From NCBI GenBank assembly GCA_009760855.2, contig WPIO01000009.1, positions 3,467,001 to 3,531,000 of the forward strand: a stretch of 64,000 nucleotides of DNA, in the 5' to 3' direction. The notes beneath the pieces were generated by a model. It ran no database searches and was not told the DNA's origin. It was given only the letters and a program-made list of their open reading frames with translations. A program made the translations under genes and the position numbers. Below are positions 1-10,514 of this stretch, piece after piece. The stretch is from Cristatella mucedo (Eukaryota; Bryozoa; Phylactolaemata; Cristatellidae). Every line of letters begins with the position of its first letter. Within the stretch, counting starts at the first letter, position 1.

Positions 1-1372
1 CTACGTGGCAACGACGACGGGAATGTCACTGCCTTAGCTCTGCTAGATCTGTCTGCTGCCTTCGACACCATTGATCACGAAGTTCTGCTTGAACGATTGA
101 GAACAACGATCGGTCTGGCTGACGAAGCACTGGCGTGGTTTTAATCCTACTTGTCTGATCGTGTTCAATCCGTGTCGTGTGGGGGTCAGGTCTCAGACAT
201 GAGAAGGGTCACCTGTGGAGTCCCTCAAGGGTCTGTACTTTGTCCCTTGCAGTTCTCCATTTATACGCAACCTCTGGGAAAAGTGATTAAGGCCCGTGGA
301 ATAGGATATCACTTCTATGCTGACAATACTCAGTTTTATTTGTCATTTAAACCGTCGGAATCTGCTGCAGCAACTGAGCAACTGCATGCTTGCCTTGCCG
401 ATATTCGATCCTGGATGTCGGAAAACTTCCTGAAATTAAATGACGATAAAACCGAACTGCTTCTCATAGGACACCCTAAGCGTGTGGCTGGATTAAAAGG
501 CTTTGCTGTTCTAATAGGCGATGCTATTGTGCGACCTTCACCACGTGCTCGTAATCTAGGTGTCGTGTTCGACAGCTGCCTCAATTTCAAAAGCTTCATT
601 CAGAAGACTGCCTCTACAGCTAGCCATCACATCCGATCCCTATCCAAGATTAGAAGCTGTCTCCCACAGTGGCTTGTAAAAAATTTAACTAGCTCTTTAG
701 TTCTGTTTCGGCTTGATTATTGTAATTCCCTTTTGGCTGGGCTGCCAAAGAAAGCTATTAAGCCACTACAGCGGACTATGAATATGGCTGCAAGGCTGGT
801 CTTCAAGTCCCAGCGGTTTGAGCACATGTCACCTTTGCTGGAAGAGCTAGGATGGTTGCCGGTTGAGCAAAGGATACGGAGCAAAGTTCTTACGCTGACC
901 CACAAGGCACGCCACGGCTTGGCTCCTTCATACCTAGCTGAACTGCTACATCAGTTTCAGCCTGTTCGCGCCCTCAGATCCTGTGTGGACAATAAATTAG
1001 CTGTTCCATTCCTCCGCTTAAAGACAGTTGGCGACAGAAGCTTTAGCTCTGCAGGTCCTAGACTGTGGAACTCGCTTCCACAATTCTTACGAAACGACAT
1101 CTACTCTCCAACTGCCGACTATGGAACATCTTTTTCAGCGGTTCTGAACTGCTACTTCTATGCTACTCACTACCTCAACTGCTCTCCTAACTCTGCTATG
1201 CTTCCCACTTTCTCTTTGTTGCGTGAGACGAAGTCTGTTGGCTACCGAATTTACCGAAAGCCGCTTAGGCTGTGAGTGCGCTATGCAAAACTCTCCTGAG
1301 TAACGCCCACATGGTCTTTATGACTTTGTGGAGTTACTGACGGATATACATTACTGACGGAGATACAATGCT
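1..1372 (+). mobile_element. LINE family 1 (CR1/L2 group), 3' part of ORF2 and 3' UTR
   Basis: Reverse-transcriptase half of a non-LTR retrotransposon, cut by the left edge. It is open from base 1 to the stop at 1273-1275 apart from one in-frame TAA at 142-144. Visible RT blocks are LLDLSAAFDTIDH near 40-80, GVPQGSVL near 220-240, and the palm motif at 316-327, which reads YADN instead of YADD. The C-terminal part carries [12 protein letters not shown] and LWNSLP, typical of CR1/L2/Rex1-like LINEs. The 3' UTR, with the family phrase tttgtggagttactgac, runs to about 1372. It is the best preserved family 1 copy here, but the altered catalytic Asp makes its own RT inactive. Confidence 0.92.
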
Positions 1373-2235
1373 TTATGTTCTTTTGCTGGCAATATGAGTG
1401 AAAATAGCTTAGGCTCTTTTGCCTGTATATTAATTAGGCTTTTCAATCGGATGAAATCTAAATTAGTTTTTTATTTGTAACGGATAGGCTACTATTAGAG
1501 CCGAGCCCCTGCACGCATTCAGCCTCCACTCCTATGAATGGCAAAGAGATAGAGGTAGATAAGATAAGATAGAGGTGAGAGGATGAGAGATGTACATGCG
1601 CATGTACAGATAGCTAGATTTATAGACAAATATACAGGTAAATAGATTAATAAATATATAAATAGAGAGAAAGCTATATAGTTTGTTATAGAGAATGCAT
1701 CTGGAGTGGCCTCGAGAGATCTAAAAGTATGAACAAGAATCTCAAAAAAAAGAAATGAAAAGCTAGAATATATTATATGACACTGAAGCTGACTTTGATC
1801 AAGCGGCCCATTTGGATACTGTTTATTCAGCCATCACTGGCTGGCTCTTTTGCTCTAATGAATACATCGACTGTTCTCCATCTTCAGCAATATGGCTGGT
1901 CTTGTATTCAGTTTTGTGAGGTATGTATCCTACAGAAAGGTTAAGCAGAGGAATAACTTAATTATATAGACTTTGTGAAGTTTAAAAGGGAAATATGTTG
2001 AGTTGGTCAACTTTCGAGATACCTCGCTGACCTCCTGGTTAGCCTTCATAGTTGCCTTATATGAGCCATGTTAATTTAAAGTTCGTGCATTAGCTTGAAA
2101 GAGTAAATGATTAATTCTTTTTAGCAGTTTTAAATTATCTAAATTTAAAAATATTCTATTCTATAATTGAATCACGATGCCTACAGATGGTCTAGCTGTG
2201 AGAAAAAACTAGTGTAATTATGTGCATAACCTTAT
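1373..2235. other. A/T-rich spacer between two LINEs
   Basis: No gene is recognised. The stretch 1540-1680 is purine-rich with scattered GATA-like units and contains an 18-bp palindrome. The rest is unassigned AT-rich sequence. Confidence 0.5.
1591..1608. repeat. Perfect 18-bp palindrome
   Basis: tgtacatgcgcatgtaca equals its own reverse complement. It sits in a GATA-rich simple-sequence patch. It may be chance or a binding site; nothing else supports a function. Confidence 0.6.
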
Positions 2236-3162
2236 GCGTGTGGTGATTCAGAAATTGGAACGGCTGATGCTCAAAATCGGCTCTGCCAGTATATCTCCTT
2301 TTGAATCTGCACGAAATCTAGGTGTCATGTTCCGAAGTGACCTTTCGTTAGACGACCACATCAGCTCCACAGTCAAGTCTGCCCACTTTCAGCTAAATAA
2401 CATTGCTAAAATCCGGGCTTGTGTAGATAAGGATATCACATTTAAGTTGGTCAATGCATTTGTAACATATCGTTTTGACTACTGTAACTCACTGCTTGCT
2501 GGCCTACCGTCATGTGCAATCAGGCGCTTACAGCTCGTGCAAAGTTCTGCAGCTAGGGTTGTCTGTCGTGAGCGTCGCAGTTGTCACATCACACCACTTC
2601 TCGCCGACCTGCACAGGCTACCAGTCAAGCAACGGATCGACTTCAAAGTTTTGTCGCTCACTTTTAGGTCGCTTCATTCTTTGGCTCCAGCCTATTTCTC
2701 AGATCTACTCCCCCAACAGGCCAAGCATCGTACCACCCGCTTTTCGAAATCCAACAGTTTACAATACCTAGTACAAACCTCAAATTCTTTAGAGACCATG
2801 CATTTAGTTCGTGTGCTTCCAAAGCCTGGAACTCACTCCCGATTTGGGTCACGACATCTCCTGACTTGACCACATTTAAAAAGAAATTAAAAACACACAT
2901 ACTTAGGACAGAATTGAGTGGGTCCCTGTGATTCGTCCTTCATGTGCCTATGCGTGCTGACACTGTGCATGCTGCCACTAACCACACTTGCATGCTGACC
3001 CTGTGCATGTCACCCCTAACCATGTTATTTATGTTGTTCATGAAGCGTGATATTGCTCACCATTCAATCGTGTTTCCCTCGCAGCGGATGTAAAGCGCTT
3101 AGAAATAGATTGAGTTCTCTGAGGGCGCTTTATCAAGTACATTACTATTATTGTTATTATAG
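2236..3162 (+). mobile_element. LINE family 2 (CR1/L2 group), 5'-truncated copy with 3' tail
   Basis: The reading frame (about 2222-2869) matches the region after the RT palm: QKLERLMLKIGSASISP, then [37 protein letters not shown] and LAPAY. The last part of the ORF has shifted frame, since the usual LWNSLP-type end is not in the same frame. The 3' UTR has the repeated tgcatgctgac phrases and a tail with two complementary boxes, aagcgc and gggcgctttatcaag, followed by an ATT-rich microsatellite at about 3143-3162. It ends about 120 bp before Kv gene A exon 2. Confidence 0.9.
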
Positions 3163-3286
3163 CTTTGAGAATTCAGCGAGTTTGTATGACTAATTGATAT
3201 TCTCTGCCGCTAAAGCACTGCAATTGAACTTGTGCCGATGGACCTGGCCACGCATTGTATCGTGCTCGTCTCTTTTTGGTTTGTAG

Positions 3287-3511
3287 GAGCTCAAGTACTG
3301 GGGCGTTGACGACTCGACGCTGGAGATGTGCTGCTGGGATGGGTATATAGCCAGCGTGAACCGAACAGCAGACTTTCAAAAACTGGAGAATAATTTCCGA
3401 GGAAAATTTCATATCGATAAGGATGAATTGAATGACATGCATAGATGGAAACGCCGAGCGATGAAAATGTGGCTCACTCTTGAAAATCCATCCCATTCGG
3501 CATGCAGTAAG
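3287..3511 (+). CDS. Kv gene A, exon 2: end of T1 domain and T1-S1 linker (Shaw-like potassium channel)
   Basis: A 75-codon, phase-0/phase-0 exon. The acceptor is tttgtag/GAG after a pyrimidine-rich stretch and the donor is AAG/GTGAGT, a strong consensus. It begins ELKYWGVDDSTLEMCCW, which is the end of a Kv T1 tetramerisation domain. The CC pair at residues 15-16 supplies two ligands of the intersubunit zinc site found in Shaw, Shab and Shal channels but not in Shaker. The rest is the T1-S1 linker, ending in MWLTLENPSHSACSK, which lines up with the region just before S1 in Kv3/Shaw proteins. It is homologous along its length with gene B exon 2. The partner exon with the start of T1 is not in the window. 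The product is a membrane subunit of a tetrameric K+ channel. Confidence 0.9.
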
Positions 3512-5129
3512 GTGAGTATATGCAGTACTCTAAAGGTTCTACGCTACGGGAAGGTTTTTTTATTCCAGCAGCTGACGCTGCACTGCACTTGTCCGAGAGA
3601 CGGACAGAGATTGAACTTTAATTGATCGTATACAAAACCTTGCCGAAACACTGAACTAACAGTGACTGCGATATGTGAGGTAGCTGGATGGCTTACGGCG
3701 TACGACCTAAATTGCACTCGCTATGCCTATTACTTGACCTTAGCACTGCCGGATGCGTCTCCCCACAAAGTTTGTCAGCTGGGTGGGTGTACCATAAAAA
3801 GACATGATGCATGCGCGAGCAGCCGCAGCAGTCCTCGCTCCATTGGGCCCAGCTCAGCAAGCCCCCGTGGCTTACAAAACCATCCATTAGCACGGCGCCC
3901 GCTCTCCACCTGCCCACCACCCCCGTCACAATTTACTTTATTTTCAAGTGAAACCCCCGGCTTATCACGGCGTGAGTCTTGGGGTTCGAGTAGTGCAGTG
4001 ATCGATTCTTTATTGCCCACTACTAGTGGTAGTGATAATCCTAAAGGGTCTTCGGTCGCTAGATAAATTTGGCAGTCAAGTCGGCTAACTTTTATATCAA
4101 AATAGCGAGTCATTTTGCACTGCGTACCTGCAAAAGGTGCACACATTTTCCAAGTTTATATTCTCTCTCACAGCACAATGTTCTCAGCTCTTGCGCAGCA
4201 GTACCGTGCGCAGCAGTTCCGGCTCTTTTGCTGCCACCTTGACCTAAGTATAGCGCCGCCGCTGCTGTCTACGGCTGGAGCTACTGCTCCAGCAGCGCCA
4301 GCTACACACTTGCCGTGTTGCCGTAGAGAAAGCCGAAGTAGATCAAAGCTGAGGTAGAGAAAGCCGAGGGGCCTACGGCCTTGCAAGCCGTGGAGTCCAG
4401 GGCTTTCTTTTCCGTCGAGCTCACGGCCCTGCCTGCTATATTGCGTTCCATAGTAACCGTGGCCGCCATATTTTCCAAGCTTACCATTGACAGGACAGTG
4501 TGCGCTCGAAACCGCAGTAGACTTGTCAGAGTAGGATTCAAGCAAATCAAAAATATCTGACAAGGGTGCTCACTACATTAATTGTATCTGAAAAAATTCT
4601 CGGTGAAGCCTGACTATGCAGCAGCCACACCACGCGTCCTCACCAGTCACCAGAGCTGTCAATATCCGTGATGGTGGATCCCATTTGGGGAGGAAAACTG
4701 AGCTTGGCTCGATTAAAGATGCCGCACAGTTTTCAATGCACATAACGTCTAATTGCTCGATGCTTACCGTTGGGTAATTTCCCGCCTCCTTAAATCTTGA
4801 TTCAATTCGCGAATGAATTACTACACTTAAGTCGGCCTCAGTATGCATTTTGAGCGGTGGGCTTATGGTTTGGATGGCAGTATTCCGTTTGGAATGCCTT
4901 GGCGACATCATGATGACCGTAATATTGCTGCATGTTTTATAACCTTTGAAACGTGCTTGACGGGCCAGTACTGCTTAATGTCCTGGCATGGGCTTTTTGA
5001 GGAGTTCTTCCATGTATTGAACTAGTTTCGTGTCAGCTAAGCTCATTCTGCGTTAGTGTCAGTTTGAAAGTTGGCTTTTGAATTGCATTGAATGGAAATA
5101 CTCAGCTAGGAATCTTCATGCATTGATAT
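3512..5129 (+). other. Kv gene A intron 2, part before the LINE insertion
   Basis: No exon is recognised. A degenerate tandem of about 15-16 bp (gtagagaaagccgag type, three units) lies at about 4322-4367. The stretch 3690-4560 is somewhat GC-richer with overlapping frames on both strands and no recognisable protein. The full intron runs from 3512 to 7731. Confidence 0.5.
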
Positions 5130-6449
5130 TTCATTGAGTCATTGGTACAGCAAGCATCGAACGTACGGGTCTCGGCCAAAGACCATGCGTCTTGCAGTTG
5201 CAATCTACCGACCTCCTTCTCACTGTCTAACATTGTTTAATGAGAAAAATGAAATGAATTATATTTATTTTCAGAACTCCTCGCTAAAATATTCGCGTGC
5301 GACACGCCTTTACTGGTGGCAGGAGACTTGAACATTCACGTTGACAACCATAGCAACAGTCAAGTGCGGTCATTAATAGACTGTCTGGAGACCTTGGGCA
5401 TGGTCCAACATGTTGATTATATCACTCCTATCAGAGGCAATATCGTGGATCTCGTTCACAAGATGCACTCTGTTAGGCGCAGGATAAAACGCCACTTTGA
5501 GAAGTCTGGTTATCACGACGATTTGGCCAATTTCAAAGACTTCCTCTGTGTCTACACCCGTATTAGAAAAGCTACCGCTTCTTTTTTTACTCGGGAAACT
5601 TAAGTCGTGCCTATTAGACCAGAAACAAATACATTTGACAGTGAGCAATTTGCTTGCCAACTCTTTAAGATCTCAATCTCGCAGACTAACGGCTCACCCG
5701 ACCACTTTTCAGCCTTCATCGTCGGAAAAACTGCATATTTTCGTGTTTCCATTAATCCCTCTCCAGCTAAAGCAATCCTTGAGTGGCAACATGCAACCTT
5801 CCTTAAAAGATCTACCGAAGTTTCTGCATGCGAAGTGGCTACCCTAACAAATTCTAGTAAAATGAGCTCTTCTCCTGAAGAGCCTATACCAACCCATCCG
5901 TGGTCTTCACTGAAAGACAGACGTAGTCCAGTCGTATCTCAGATTTGTAATTCTTTTCTTGATAACGGAGTTGCTCTGAGGTCCTTCAAACATGGTTCCA
6001 CTGAATGGTTCGACCATGGTTCCATTGAAACGTTAAAAGCCTGAATTATACTCAGAGATTATAGGAAACTATCGACCAGTTACCAGTTGCAGTTACTTTT
6101 TGTCAAAGATACTTGAAAGATTGTAGCAAAGCAGCTTGTAATAAATATCGAGAAGAATGAATTGTCAGAAAAACTTCAATGGGGATTCAAGCGACTCGAC
6201 TCCACTGAAACTGCTCTCCTCCGTATAATCAATGACATGCTGTGCAGCAACGATGATGGGAATGTCGCTGCTCTGTCGATGCTAGACCTGTCACATGCGT
6301 TTGACACTATTAATAAGGATATCGTACTTAAACGATTGAGAAAAAAGATTTGGCAGAAGAAGTACTAGCCTGGTTCAAATCGTACGTGTCCGGTCGTTTT
6401 AAATCCACGTCGTCTGGTGGTCACGTATAATCCACCAAACCTGTCACGT

Positions 6450-6610
6450 GTAAATACAAATGCAGCTCACTTATATAGCGCCTGAAGAGAACCTTATCTC
6501 TTTTCAGGCATCACGCATGCGCACGGAGCTCTAGACTACGCCCTCGACCATCAGATACATTTCGATTGACCTCGGTCGGAGAAAACGCCTTTCCCGCTGG
6601 AATAAACCAG
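6450..6610 (-). mobile_element. SINE-A copy nested in LINE family 1
   Basis: On the - strand the tail reads ...gagataaggttctcttcaggcgctatataag, matching other SINE-A tails. The decayed tRNA-like head is to the right. It interrupts the RT region of the surrounding LINE. Confidence 0.6.
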
Positions 6611-7407
6611 CATGGCCTGAGTCCAAAAAGAGTCTGTTCTCAGTTCTTAGCTGTTCTACACGTTACTGAATTTCCGGGAAAAGTGAATCGGGCCGATTGG
6701 ATCGGTTGTGACTTCTACGCTGACGATACTCTGCTGTGTTTTCCGTTTATACTACGTGAATCCGCTGCACCCACTGAAAAACTAAGTTGTTGCCTTACGG
6801 AAATTCTACCATAGATTTCGGAAAATTTCATCAAACTTAAAGACAACAGAGTGGAGCTGTCTCTCATTTGACACTACAAGCGTTAGGCTAGAGTAGAAGA
6901 CTTTGACCTTCTAATTGTGGATACTGTTTTGGGACCATCACCGTGTTCTTGCAATTCAGGAGTTGACTTTTAGAACAGCCTCGATTTTGAAAGCTTCATT
7001 CACAAGAATGCCTTCTCGGCTAGCCATCGCGTTCAATCCCTATCCAAGATTAGGGACTGCCTTGCACGGTGGCCTGCAGAAAATGGACCTAGCCCCTGGT
7101 TCTGTCTTGGCCACATTATTGCAATTCTTGAATAACTTGGCTACCAGAGAAAACTTTAGGTCGCTGCAGCTGGTAATGAAAATGTCTGTAGGGCTAGAAG
7201 CCAATACCAGAGGTCTCCTCTGTTGACGGAGCTTCGGGCGGATTCCTGTTAATCAACGGATACAGAGGAAAGTTTGTATGCTGACCCACGTGACCCCAGC
7301 TGCCTCGGCTCCTTGGCACCTCGCTGAACTGCTGCATCACTTTCTGCCTCCTCGTGCCCTTAGGGTCATCCACGGATAAAATCTTAGATGTCGTGTATTA
7401 GCTTATT

Positions 7408-7552
7408 CTAAATCCTCATTTATATAGCGGCATAATATCTTCGTGACTGTCGCCCTGCTTGCAGCAGGCGATACCGGATTGTCTGCTGCAGAACTCAAGC
7501 CTACGACCTGAGTCTTGAAGCGCAAGCACCTTATCCCTAGGCTAAGACCTAG
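7408..7552 (-). mobile_element. SINE-B copy nested in the 3' end of LINE family 1
   Basis: On the - strand: a tRNA-like head (ggataaggtgcttgcgcttc, then gtaggcttgag as box B region), a middle with cgcctgctgcaagcaggg, and an end close to cgctatataaatgagg. The same order occurs at 32815-32985 and 9965-10150. LINE family 1 sequence stops just left of it and resumes just right of it (gctatataaaactctcctgcg), so it is a nested insertion. Confidence 0.65.
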
Positions 7553-7731
7553 CTATATAAAACTCTCCTGCGTGACACCAACTTACTTTATTCATATTTT
7601 TGGATTTACAGACGACGGATATGCACTTCAGTAAATTAAACATTCTTACATGGACTCTTGTGGCATGAACTTCGGTGAAAGTTCGGTCAGATCACGTGAA
7701 CCTTGATTTGATTCCCTTACCAACGTTGTAG

Positions 7732-8628
7732 ATGCTCCTTGCATTGAGCGCGGCCTTCACAGCTGCATCGATAGCAATAGTCATCGCCGAGTCACACTGC
7801 TGGAGCAATCCCACAAGCAGCGAACACGAAAGTGGCAACAATACCTTGGGCTCCCGCCCTAGATGCGACTACTGGTCTACTTTGGACCACATCGATGTGG
7901 CGCTGTACGTTTACTTTGTCCTCGAGTTTTTACTTCGGATTACTCTGGCACCTTCCAGGAGAGATTTCTGTTCGTCGTTGCCGACAATCGTCGATGTGGT
8001 CTGCATCGTCGCACAGACCGTGCGCATCGTCGCCCGAAACCTACCGAACAATATATACGACGACAAATCGCTACACGACGGCGTGAGGTGGATTGGCATA
8101 CTGCAGCTGCTTCGCGTGCTCAAACTTCTGGGACACAGCGACATGGCGAGGGTTCTCATATATACTGTGCTGACGTCTTTGCACGAGCTTATTGTGGTCG
8201 TGACGTTTGTAGCATTCTGCGTAATTGGCTACGGGTGTCTCGGTTACTATGCCGAAGAGAACACGTTCTACACGATCTCCTACGGCTGCTGGTGGGCTTT
8301 CGTCACTCTTACCACTGTCGGATATGGTGACGTGTCGCCCAGCACCCCCGGCGGTTACGTAGTGGCCTGCTTTTGTGCTCTCACTGGCATCCTTATTATG
8401 GCTTTCACAATCCCAGTGGTGGTGAGCAACTTTAACTTATATTATGACCACGTGCGATGTCGTGAGCAATGGGAGGAAAGGTGTAAACGAGCTCGACAGT
8501 CGAGTTCATTTTGGAAAGCCCTGCCACCCTTCCAGAAGAGTTTCGTTAGAGGAGCTTCGCTCAGCCGCGTCGAAATTAGCCCCGTGGAAATCAGCCGCAG
8601 TGAGTTTTCCATCGACGGTGATAAGTGA
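7732..8628 (+). CDS. Kv gene A, exon 3: S1-S6 and C-terminus of a divergent Kv channel
   Basis: 298 codons and a TGA stop. The acceptor is gttgtag/ATG at phase 0; the ATG is internal to the protein. Exon residues: S1 about 1-20, S2 about 56-72 (YVYFVLEFLLR with conserved Glu65 and Arg69), S3 about 84-100 (Asp88), S4 about 119-134, S4-S5 linker from 138, S5 about 152-172, pore helix with WW at 187-188, selectivity filter TVGYGD 195-200, S6 about 208-235. The usual S4 spacing R-x-x-R-x-x-R-x-x-R-x-x-K-x-x-R reads Arg119, Gly122, Gln125, Arg128, Lys131, Gly134. The S6 PVP bend reads Thr226-Ile227-Pro228. After S6 comes a basic stretch with QWEERCKRAR and FWKALP that gene B shares; the last 30 residues are unique and Ser-rich. 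This should form a K+ pore in the plasma membrane; voltage dependence is probably atypical (inference). Confidence 0.95.
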   Translation: MLLALSAAFTAASIAIVIAESHCWSNPTSSEHESGNNTLGSRPRCDYWSTLDHIDVALYVYFVLEFLLRITLAPSRRDFCSSLPTIVDVVCIVAQTVRIVARNLPNNIYDDKSLHDGVRWIGILQLLRVLKLLGHSDMARVLIYTVLTSLHELIVVVTFVAFCVIGYGCLGYYAEENTFYTISYGCWWAFVTLTTVGYGDVSPSTPGGYVVACFCALTGILIMAFTIPVVVSNFNLYYDHVRCREQWEERCKRARQSSSFWKALPPFQKSFVRGASLSRVEISPVEISRSEFSIDGDK

Positions 8629-9544
8629 GGCAATGCATTCAAAATGAATGGAGCTTTCGAAAATATTTTTTTTGGCAGCTTTCAGAATAATGCCAAATGC
8701 TGATGATGTAATCAGTAATAAGTAGCCCAACCTATACAGGCTTTTACCTTAGTGGAACTTCAGTGCAACAGGGTTGACTTGCCTCTGTTGCCTTGAATAT
8801 TTACAAGGAACCTTAGTAGAGCTGTATTTATCTAATCTGTTGCGTGAATCACAAATACCGCAGGGTACCAGGTAGTTTGTATTGCTTTGATTTTGACAAT
8901 TAGGCCATTGGTTGTTGGTATCCCTAAGACTTAATGATAGCGTGTTTTATTTACTTATTTTTTCGAATGGTATGTTTTTGCCTTGAATGATATGCGTTTT
9001 GCTTAAAGCGCTTGAGTGGCAATAAAGTCATTGTGGCAAAGAGTATCGCAGATAAAATAATTTCTTAAGACTTGCCATGAATGAATGTCAAGATTGGCAC
9101 TTCACTTTGCTTCTGGCTCGATGGCAATTGTGCTACTGCACTATCCTCGTAAGTATGGCGAGCAATTACTGTTAAAAAGAATGAATTAGCCTATTTCTCT
9201 CAGGTCTCAGGCTTCGGAGATCAATTCAGCGATATTCTTCAATGTTCAAAGATGGCTCGATTACGTAATCATCAATCTAGCAATGGCGGGCGTTTCAGAT
9301 GTGTGGCACCATTTGGTTCCGTGACGAGAGGCAGGAACCGCGAAGACTCGTTCAACAAAGGCACTGTATCCTCAGTCTGCAAGCCGGTAGAGGCTTAAAA
9401 CACGGCTGCATATTAAGGTCTTCACTACTCACCGGTGGCGACTCTACCAACTAGTTTACGCTTCGCGGCTGTACAAATTCGCTTCTTCTCCTTTAAGTAT
9501 ATCCACGTTAGTGGACGCATACGTTGGTGTCATGAGTCTTGCAG
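8629..9544. other. 3' flank of Kv gene A
   Basis: Probable 3' UTR, then unassigned DNA. No further exon is seen. Confidence 0.5.
9021..9026 (+). promoter_or_regulatory. Candidate polyadenylation signal of Kv gene A
   Basis: AATAAA about 390 bp after the stop codon, followed by a T/G-containing stretch. It is the first well-formed signal in the 3' flank. Confidence 0.4.
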
Positions 9545-9715
9545 TGCCCTGGTTTGGCCGCTGGCTAAGGTGCTCACCCTCATAGACCAAGTTCACGGGC
9601 TCGAGCCCTGCGGCGCATTTAAAGCACTAGGATAGATGTTATGTTCTTTTAGGGTGGCTTAGAAATGGATTATATTTTATATAAACTATAAATATAATAT
9701 ATATATATATATATA
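9545..9715 (+). mobile_element. SINE-A copy
   Basis: A tRNA-like head with box A region (tttggccgctggctaaggtg) and box B region (cacgggctcgagccctg), then a decayed tail (aaagcactaggatagatgtt...ttagggtggct) and a TA-rich end at 9686-9717. The tail is more diverged than that of the copy at 27685. Confidence 0.7.
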
Positions 9716-9964
9716 TCTTACAGTAGAAAACAGCTATGGCTTGTATTGACTCATAGTTCTCTAATTACTCGCGGTAGGCTTATCTAGAATGTGTGGCAGC
9801 CGCTGAAAGCCCAGTTGTTTAGCCCGTACCAAGCGGCTAATGTAGTATAATGAACCAAAATTAATTTTACTCTAGAGCTCATAGCCTGTTGACTCATATT
9901 ATTTAGGCCACGGAAGACAATGCCATGACCTTTTGCCGCGTGACGGGGGAAAGACACTAGCTAA

Positions 9965-10150
9965 TTAACAGCCTCTTTTGTATAGCGACAGAAGAGATTT
10001 TACGGTTATAACCACCGCTTGCAGCGGCGATAAGGGATCAACCTTGTTCATGTACTTCACGCATGCTATGGGGCTCGACCCGACGACCTTGGTCATCAAA
10101 TACCTTCACCGTGACCTCGGTCATCAAAGGCAAGCTCTTTAAACTACTGG
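9965..10150 (-). mobile_element. SINE-B-like copy
   Basis: Read on the - strand: a tRNA-like head with a duplicated gaccgaggtcacggt-type segment near 10090-10130, a ggctcgagcc-like box B region, then the SINE-B middle (tgcaagcgg) and the end gtcgctatacaaaagag. It is diverged from the other two SINE-B copies. Confidence 0.55.
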
Positions 10151-10483
10151 GCCTTACCTGCAAGACACAACCGCCAAAGTAAATTCTAGAAATTGTAGCT
10201 CCCCTTCAGCATGAACCAGTTTCCCCGCCAGTAGCATATCAGCGCCCGGTCCTACCCACTTGGCTATTTCCTTGTAGCAACTAACTCTCAGCAAGCCCAA
10301 ATTTCGTTGTGCTGCGCGCATGTGCGGTCGAATCGTACCGTGCTGTGGGTCGTTTTCGCCACATTTCTTCGGCATCTCACTACCGGGCAATAGCATTAAC
10401 TCGCGCTCTAAGCCCACCGGGCACCTGGCACGGTCCCCGCGGTCGGCATTGTCGCTAGGACGTGGCTTGCTGCTTCCTGCTCT

Positions 10484-10514
<31 letters not shown>

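Larger units (their letters stand above)
5130..7632 (+). mobile_element. LINE family 1, long decayed copy with two SINEs inserted
   Basis: Old copy inside intron 2 of Kv gene A. From left to right it shows endonuclease remnants (VAIYRPPSH near 5200; AGDLNIHVDNHSNS near 5318), RT finger and palm blocks (LLRIINDMLCSNDDGN near 6215; LDLSHAFDTIN near 6280; FYADDTLLCF at about 6714), C-terminal remnants to about 7405, and the 3' UTR phrase resuming at about 7553 to 7632. The frame shifts many times. A SINE-A in reverse orientation splits it near 6450-6610, and a reverse SINE-B splits it at about 7408-7552. It retains more of the 5' part of the element than any other copy here. Confidence 0.85.

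Noticed and set aside
3690-4565. Overlapping frames on both strands in Kv gene A intron 2
   Set aside because: No frame has a recognisable domain or splice sites matching the channel; probably chance in a GC-richer patch.
7732-7734. ATG at 7732 as the start codon of a separate short channel
   Set aside because: It directly follows a good acceptor AG, and the paralogue has GTT at the same position, so it is an internal codon. A protein starting there would begin inside S1 and lack T1.
9545-9620. tRNA genes (here and at 27685, 41328, 53590)
   Set aside because: The box A/B-like parts do not fold into complete cloverleaves and are each followed by a SINE tail, so these are SINE heads.
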